Source: an uncultured Rhodoplanes sp.
GTDB lineage: Bacteria > Pseudomonadota > Alphaproteobacteria > Rhizobiales > Xanthobacteraceae
Assembly: GCA_936924235.1 (NCBI GenBank)
Contig: CAKZHN010000576.1
Span: 1 to 25,938 of the forward strand
Length of the DNA: 25,938 nucleotides
Direction of reading: 5' to 3'
Below are positions 21,717 to 25,938 of the stretch, in pieces. Position numbers and translations under genes: made by a program. Under the pieces are notes generated by a model that had not been told where the DNA came from, did no database searches, and saw nothing but the letters and a program-made list of their open reading frames with translations. Numbering within the stretch: the stretch's first letter is position 1; the number at the start of each line of letters is the position of its first letter.

Positions 21717-22082
21717 ATGCACTGGTTTCGGGGCCATAGCAGGCTTGGCGGCTGGGTGGCGCTGGTCGCTGTCGCCCTGCAGCTGATCCTGGCCTTCGGC
21801 CACGTCCACCGCGACGCCTACGCCCACGCCTCGGAAGTCGCAGCCCTCACGGCGGATGGCTCCGGCAGCAGCCAGCCCGCAAACCCGGCCGCACCCAGCG
21901 ACCACGACTACTGCGCGGTCTGCGCGGTTCTGAGCCTGCTGTCGGGCGCGCAGGGTGCGAGCGCCCCTGCCCTCCCCGTGCCTATGGCGATCGTGGCCGT
22001 TGCCGTCGTCGCCGAGCCTGACACGATCCACGCCGCCGAGCTCCGGCCGGCATTCCAGTCCCGCGCACCACCCCGTTCCTGA
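21717..22082 (+). CDS. DUF2946-like exported His/Cys protein
   Basis: This is a 121-residue protein with an N-terminal hydrophobic segment (VALVAVALQLILAFG, about 14-28) acting as signal or anchor. Directly after it comes GHVHRDAYAH (His29, His31, His37), and later DHDYCAVCAVL (His63, Cys66, Cys69). A second hydrophobic stretch (VPMAIVAVAVVAE, 88-100) precedes the C-terminus AFQSRAPPRS, which I associate with DUF2946-like proteins beside TonB receptors in Bradyrhizobium-type genomes. The His/Cys layout fits periplasmic metal binding or handover, which is inference. It is the first gene after the Zur-like promoter, and the TonB receptor follows 80 bp downstream on the same strand. A G-rich ribosome site precedes ATG 21717. 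Confidence 0.75.
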   Translation: MHWFRGHSRLGGWVALVAVALQLILAFGHVHRDAYAHASEVAALTADGSGSSQPANPAAPSDHDYCAVCAVLSLLSGAQGASAPALPVPMAIVAVAVVAEPDTIHAAELRPAFQSRAPPRS

Positions 22083-22162
22083 ACCAGCGCCTTGAAGCCG
22101 TTGCCTGCGGATTCCCCGTCCGCGGGTTCGCGTCGGAATAGCCTGTTCAGGAATGCCCCATC

Positions 22163-24481
22163 ATGAAGCCTTCAGTACGAGCCTTCGCGCTCGCGTCTTC
22201 TGCCGTTTCCGCTGTGCTGCTGTTGAGTGAAACCGTTCGAGCGCAAGACCAGGGCGGCGGTGCCACCCTGCCCGAGATCAGCGTGACGGCGCCGAGCCCG
22301 ATCGTGCGGCGGAAGCCGGCGAAGCCCGTCCGCCCCGCCGCTGCCACGCAGCAGGCCGCTGCGCCGGCAGCACCCGCGCCGACGCCGCAGCTGCAGGGCT
22401 CGCTGCCGATCGTCAGCGACCAGTTCGCCACCGTGACGGTCGTGTCGCGCGAGGAGATCGCGCGCAGCTCCGGCTCGACGCTCGGCGATCTTCTGTTCAG
22501 CAAGCCCGGCATCACCGGCTCGAGCTTCGCGCCGGGCGCCTCGAGCCGCCCGATCGTGCGCGGCCTCGACGTCAACCGCGTCGGCATCGTCGACAACGGC
22601 ATCGGCGGCGGCGGCGTCTCGGATCTGGGCGAGGACCATTTCGTGCCGGTCGACCCGATCGCCGCGGATCGTGTCGAGGTGATCCGCGGCCCCGCGACGC
22701 TGCGCTACGGCTCGCAGTCGATCGGCGGCGTGGTCAGCTCCAGCAACAACCGCATTCCCGAGGCGATGCCGTGTTCGCCCGCCATCGCGATGACCAAAGG
22801 CTGCGCGCAGTTCGAAACCCGCACCGCCTGGTCGAGCGCCGACAGTGGCGTCGAAGGCGCGCAGCTCGCCGATGTCGGGCTGGGCAGCTTCGCGTTCCAC
22901 GGCGACGCCTACGGGCGGAGCGCGCGCGACTACCGCATCCCGAGCTATCCGTATCTCACCGCCTTGGATCCGCTGGCGACGCAGCCCGGCAGCTTCAACG
23001 GCCGGCAGCCCAACTCGTCATCGCGCTCCGACGGCGGCTCGGTCGGCGGCTCGTACATCTTCACCGGCGGCTATGTCGGCCTCGCGGTGACGCAGAACGA
23101 TGCGCTCTATCACATCCCCGGCCAGGACGGCGAAATCCACAACACGCGCATCGATGGCCGCCAGACCAAGGTGACAAGCAAGGGCGAATTCCGGCCGCAG
23201 AGCTCGGCAATCGACGCGATCCGCTTCTGGGCCGGCGCCACCGACTACAAGCACGACGAGATCGGCTACGCGGTGGCCGGCGATCCGACCACCGACGGCG
23301 TGCGCCAGACCTTCACCAGCAAGGACCAGGAGGGCCGCGTCGAGGTCCAGTTCGCGCCGTTCCGCGCCAACTTCGCGTCGATCGCCACCGCGGTCGGCGT
23401 GCAAGGCAGCCATCAGGAGATCACTGCGCCGAGCCCGGACGATCCGACGAGCCCGCTCAATGGCCTGATGGACCCGAACCGCAACACCCACGTCGCGGGT
23501 TATATCTTCAACGAATTCCAGTTCAACCCGGCGACCAAGGCGCAGATCGCCGGACGCATCGAGCACGTCAACCTCAGCGGCACGACGCCGTCGATCATTC
23601 CCGACACCTTCGCCGACACCACGGCGATCGGGGCGCAGACCCTGCGCAATCTCGACTTCTCGCCGAAGAGCGCCAGCGTGGGGCTGATCCAGAATTTGCC
23701 GTGGTACGGCCTCGTCGGCAGCGTCACCGGGCAATACACCGAGCGAGCACCCAGACCCGCGGAGCTGTTCTCGCGCGGCGGCCACGACGCGACCGCCACG
23801 TTCGACATCGGCAATCCCAATCTCGGCATCGAGACCGCCAAGTCGGTCGAAGTCGGCTTGCGCAAGCCTACCGGCACATTCCGCTTCGAAGCCACCGGCT
23901 ACTACACGCGCTTCGACGGCTTCATTTTCCGGAGACTCACCGGCAACACCTGCGACGAGTCCTCGTGCATCGCCGCCAACGATCCGGCCGGACCGCTGGA
24001 ACTCCGACAGGCGATCTACTCGCAGCGTGATGCGACATTCCGCGGCGGCGAATTCCAGTTCCAGTGGGACGTCCATCCGATGTGGCGCGGCCTCTGGGGC
24101 ATCGACGGACAGTATGACATCGTCCGCGCCACCTTCACCGACGGCACCAACGTGCCGCGCATTCCACCGCAGCGCGTCGGCGGCGGCGTGTACTTCCGCA
24201 GCGCCGAGTGGCTCGCGCGCGTGAGCCTGCTGCACGCGTTTGCACAGAACGACATCGCGCTGATCGGCGAGACCCCGACCGCGGGCTACAACCTGCTCAA
24301 GGTCGAGGTCAGCCACACCGAGGTGTTCAAGAACGACAAGTTCGGCCGCAAGGAGGTCACGGTCGGCGTGGTCGGCAACAACCTGCTCAACGAGGACATC
24401 CGCAACCACGTGTCCTACACCAAGGACGAGGTGCTGATGCCCGGCGCGGGCGTGCGCGTGTTCGCGAACGTGAAGTATTAA
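22163..24481 (+). CDS. TonB-dependent outer-membrane receptor, zinc-receptor-like
   Basis: This is a 772-residue TonB-dependent receptor importing a ligand across the outer membrane with TonB-ExbBD energy. The signal peptide ends after VRA (residue 27). The TonB box is EISVTAP (38-44), followed by an unusual Pro/Ala-rich spacer (47-78). The plug domain contains VTVVSREEIARSSGSTLGDLL and SSRPIVRGLDVNRVGIVDNG. It continues with DHFVPVDPIAADRVEVIRGPATLRYG, close to the plug pattern of ZnuD-type zinc receptors. A 22-strand barrel fills the rest, ending in an aromatic residue (FANVKY). The Zur-like site and DUF2946-like neighbour support zinc or another divalent metal; cobalt, copper or a metallophore remain possible. 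Confidence 0.92.
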   Translation: MKPSVRAFALASSAVSAVLLLSETVRAQDQGGGATLPEISVTAPSPIVRRKPAKPVRPAAATQQAAAPAAPAPTPQLQGSLPIVSDQFATVTVVSREEIARSSGSTLGDLLFSKPGITGSSFAPGASSRPIVRGLDVNRVGIVDNGIGGGGVSDLGEDHFVPVDPIAADRVEVIRGPATLRYGSQSIGGVVSSSNNRIPEAMPCSPAIAMTKGCAQFETRTAWSSADSGVEGAQLADVGLGSFAFHGDAYGRSARDYRIPSYPYLTALDPLATQPGSFNGRQPNSSSRSDGGSVGGSYIFTGGYVGLAVTQNDALYHIPGQDGEIHNTRIDGRQTKVTSKGEFRPQSSAIDAIRFWAGATDYKHDEIGYAVAGDPTTDGVRQTFTSKDQEGRVEVQFAPFRANFASIATAVGVQGSHQEITAPSPDDPTSPLNGLMDPNRNTHVAGYIFNEFQFNPATKAQIAGRIEHVNLSGTTPSIIPDTFADTTAIGAQTLRNLDFSPKSASVGLIQNLPWYGLVGSVTGQYTERAPRPAELFSRGGHDATATFDIGNPNLGIETAKSVEVGLRKPTGTFRFEATGYYTRFDGFIFRRLTGNTCDESSCIAANDPAGPLELRQAIYSQRDATFRGGEFQFQWDVHPMWRGLWGIDGQYDIVRATFTDGTNVPRIPPQRVGGGVYFRSAEWLARVSLLHAFAQNDIALIGETPTAGYNLLKVEVSHTEVFKNDKFGRKEVTVGVVGNNLLNEDIRNHVSYTKDEVLMPGAGVRVFANVKY

Positions 24482-24787
24482 CGCGCAATCCGGCGGCTGC
24501 ATTGCGCCCATCCCGCTCTGGGGAAGGGCTCATCGGGACTTGTTCTATTGCCGCGATGCAGCAAATGGCGTTGCAGTGTCTCGAAATCGGACACTGCAAC
24601 GGCCAATCCAAGCTGGCCTTTCCCATTCACGATAGGGCTGCCGTAGCACAGTACCGGCGCGTGAAATTTCGCGCCGCAGAATTAGTCTTATCGACGAAAG
24701 CTGCGGATTCTAAAGCGAAATCTCTATTAGCTCCGGAGGTGCTCTGATACGAATTTATGTCAATTTACATGCGGCGGTTTGCCCTAG
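24482..24787. other. Intergenic region with a perfect 11-bp inverted repeat
   Basis: No gene is supported in these 306 bp. GTTGCAGTGTC (24570-24580) and GACACTGCAAC (24590-24600) form a perfect 11-bp stem with a 9-nt tcgaaatcg loop. No T run follows on the plus strand, so it is not a standard terminator; it may still be a rho-dependent end structure, a regulator site or part of a small RNA. The right part (24660-24780) is AT-richer and probably holds the promoter of the TPR gene. Confidence 0.5.
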
Positions 24788-25938
24788 ATGGCCCTTCACA
24801 TCACTGCCATCCAAGCTCTCGACGAGTTTGAAGAACAAACTCCGGAGCGGGCTTCATCCGTTTCGAGTTTCCAAAAGCCGGATGCGCCGAGACTGGATCC
24901 GCAAGCTCTGGCGGCATTGCGTGCGCAGGGTGTTGAGCGGCTGAAGGCAAATGCCTTTGCAGACGCGATCGAGCTTCTTTCCCGCGCGCTTGTCGCCGAA
25001 CCGCAAGACGCGCCGACGCAGTTTCAACTCGGCGTGGCGCTGCAGGGTGCCGGGCTTCACGAACAAGCGTTGAAGTGTTTCGCCGCCGCGCAGAAATCGA
25101 TGCCGGACGATCCGGCGCCGTTCCTGCATGCCGCGATCGCGTTCATCAATCTCGACAAGCTGAATGACGCGCTGTGGGCCGCGAGCGAGGCCTGCCATCG
25201 CGCGCCCCAGCACGCGCAGGCGCATTATGTTTATGGCCAGGCTTGGCTGAGGCTGAACGAACCGGCCAAAGCCGAGCGCGCCCTTGCCGAGGCGGTACGG
25301 CTTGCGCCGGCCTGGCCGGACGCCTGGGTCGAATACGGCATTGCCCGCTATCGCCAGGGCGCGATCGAAGATGCCAAGACGGCGATGCGGCAGGCCCTCG
25401 TGCATGCGCCCCATCATCCTGCCGCGACCTCCAACCTGGGCGCGTTCATGCGCATCAGCGGCGAGTCGGAAACCGGCGAGGCCCTGCTGCGCGCAAGTCT
25501 CGCGCGCGAGCCGGACAATTTCGGCGTGCGGCTGAATCTTGCGGTCGATCTGCTGCAGGACGAGCATGCCGCCGATGCGCTGACACTGCTCGACGAGGTC
25601 GCGCCGCCGGCGGAAGCGCGCGCGGCGCAGCATTGGTCGCTGCAGAAGTCGCTGGCGCTGATTCAGCTCGGCCGCGTTGCCGAGGCGAAGGCTCTGCTCG
25701 AGGCGCTCGCCGCGCGCGGCCCATTGCCGCCCGAAGCCGTGCCGCTGTGGCACTGGCGCCAAGTGCTCATCGCGCGCGCCGAGAACGATCCTCGACGCGC
25801 GCAACACGCCGCGCAGGACATGGAAGCTTCGCTTGGCGCGATGGGGCCGGACGCCGTGCCCGAGCACCGCATCATGGCGCACTACGATCTGGCAAAATTC
25901 TGGTCGGGCCACCATGTGCATCCGCGCGCCTTCGCGCA
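24788..25938 (+). CDS. TPR protein, cut by the window end; probable sulfotransferase fusion
   Basis: An open frame from ATG 24788 runs off the window after about 383 residues. From about residue 40 it consists of tetratricopeptide-type helical repeats of 34 residues, for example ADAIELLSRALVAEPQDAP, TQFQLGVALQGAGLHEQALK, and ERALAEAVRLAPAWPDAWVEYG. The first 40 residues are variable and polar, with no signal peptide, so the start is cytosolic. The final visible segment, MAHYDLAKFWSG...RAFA, resembles the link preceding the sulfotransferase-type domain of TPR-sulfotransferase fusions that I recall from related genomes; the missing 3' part would decide. The ribosome site before ATG 24788 is weak, so a different start is possible. 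Confidence 0.75.
   Translation, partial: MALHITAIQALDEFEEQTPERASSVSSFQKPDAPRLDPQALAALRAQGVERLKANAFADAIELLSRALVAEPQDAPTQFQLGVALQGAGLHEQALKCFAAAQKSMPDDPAPFLHAAIAFINLDKLNDALWAASEACHRAPQHAQAHYVYGQAWLRLNEPAKAERALAEAVRLAPAWPDAWVEYGIARYRQGAIEDAKTAMRQALVHAPHHPAATSNLGAFMRISGESETGEALLRASLAREPDNFGVRLNLAVDLLQDEHAADALTLLDEVAPPAEARAAQHWSLQKSLALIQLGRVAEAKALLEALAARGPLPPEAVPLWHWRQVLIARAENDPRRAQHAAQDMEASLGAMGPDAVPEHRIMAHYDLAKFWSGHHVHPRAFA

Noticed and set aside
23018..24511. 497-codon minus frame opposite the TonB receptor
   Set aside because: The plus-strand receptor has plug, TonB box and barrel features; the antisense frame has no recognisable domain and is Arg/Ala/Val-rich.
24758..24832. 24-codon frame after GGAGGTGCTC near the TPR start
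   Set aside because: Spacing from the ribosome site is too long and the frame overlaps the TPR gene out of phase with no protein-like content.
24854..25921. 355-codon minus frame opposite the TPR region
   Set aside because: The plus frame is uninterrupted from 24788 and shows clear TPR periodicity; the minus frame is its complement.
1..25938. tRNA, rRNA, CRISPR array, integrase or transposase
   Set aside because: No cloverleaf with a T-loop GTTCGA context, no regularly spaced repeats and no mobile-element enzyme motif were found on either strand.

Overview
This 25.9 kb window is GC-rich chromosomal DNA from an alphaproteobacterium, most likely a Hyphomicrobiales member of the Bradyrhizobium / Rhodopseudomonas / Pseudolabrys type. 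Pointers are two DUF3551-type 'DPYRWCA' exported proteins, a DUF6894 protein, the HisZ plus long HisG pair, an alphaproteobacterial CheZ-like phosphatase, DUF2076, a DUF2946-like protein beside a TonB receptor, and a palindromic interspersed element of a kind I associate with this order. I see no rRNA, tRNA, transposase, phage gene or CRISPR array. Family names are from recall and motif reading; no database search was run.

Layout. 1-610 is a non-coding stretch packed with short hairpins, plus one doubtful small ORF. 615-6751 is dominated by small secreted or membrane proteins: two lipoproteins sharing a C-terminal module, an exported four-cysteine protein, a 37-residue lysine-rich protein with its own promoter, a solute-binding-like protein without a signal peptide, tandem DUF3551 paralogues, two larger exported proteins, a coiled-coil protein, and two small exported or membrane proteins. 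6870-11531 holds a hotdog thioesterase, another exported four-cysteine protein, a secreted RNase T2, a small exported protein, the 23S rRNA methyltransferase RlmJ, a cold-shock protein and a glutathione S-transferase. 11641-15550 holds an MFS transporter, the palindromic repeat, the CheZ-like phosphatase, an L,D-transpeptidase and a DUF2076 protein; the last two converge on a shared terminator.

15680-18331 is a compact set: a polyprenyl-phosphate-type GT2 glycosyltransferase followed by a YdjC/ChbG/HpnK deacetylase, with a GtrA-like membrane protein transcribed divergently. By analogy with FlmF2/NaxD of Francisella and the Bordetella glucosamine system, this could build and flip a lipid-linked amino sugar for the outer membrane. 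18443-19075 has a DUF6894 protein and a two-CxxC protein. 19385-21492 is a translationally coupled hisZ-hisG pair, whose products together catalyse the first step of histidine synthesis.

21663-24481 looks like a metal-uptake unit: a Zur-like palindrome lying on an extended -10 promoter, then a His/Cys-containing DUF2946-like exported protein, then a 772-residue TonB-dependent receptor resembling zinc receptors. The window ends inside an open TPR protein that probably continues into a sulfotransferase-type domain. The two units most worth testing are the lipid-linked sugar cassette and the Zur-like/DUF2946/TonB unit.
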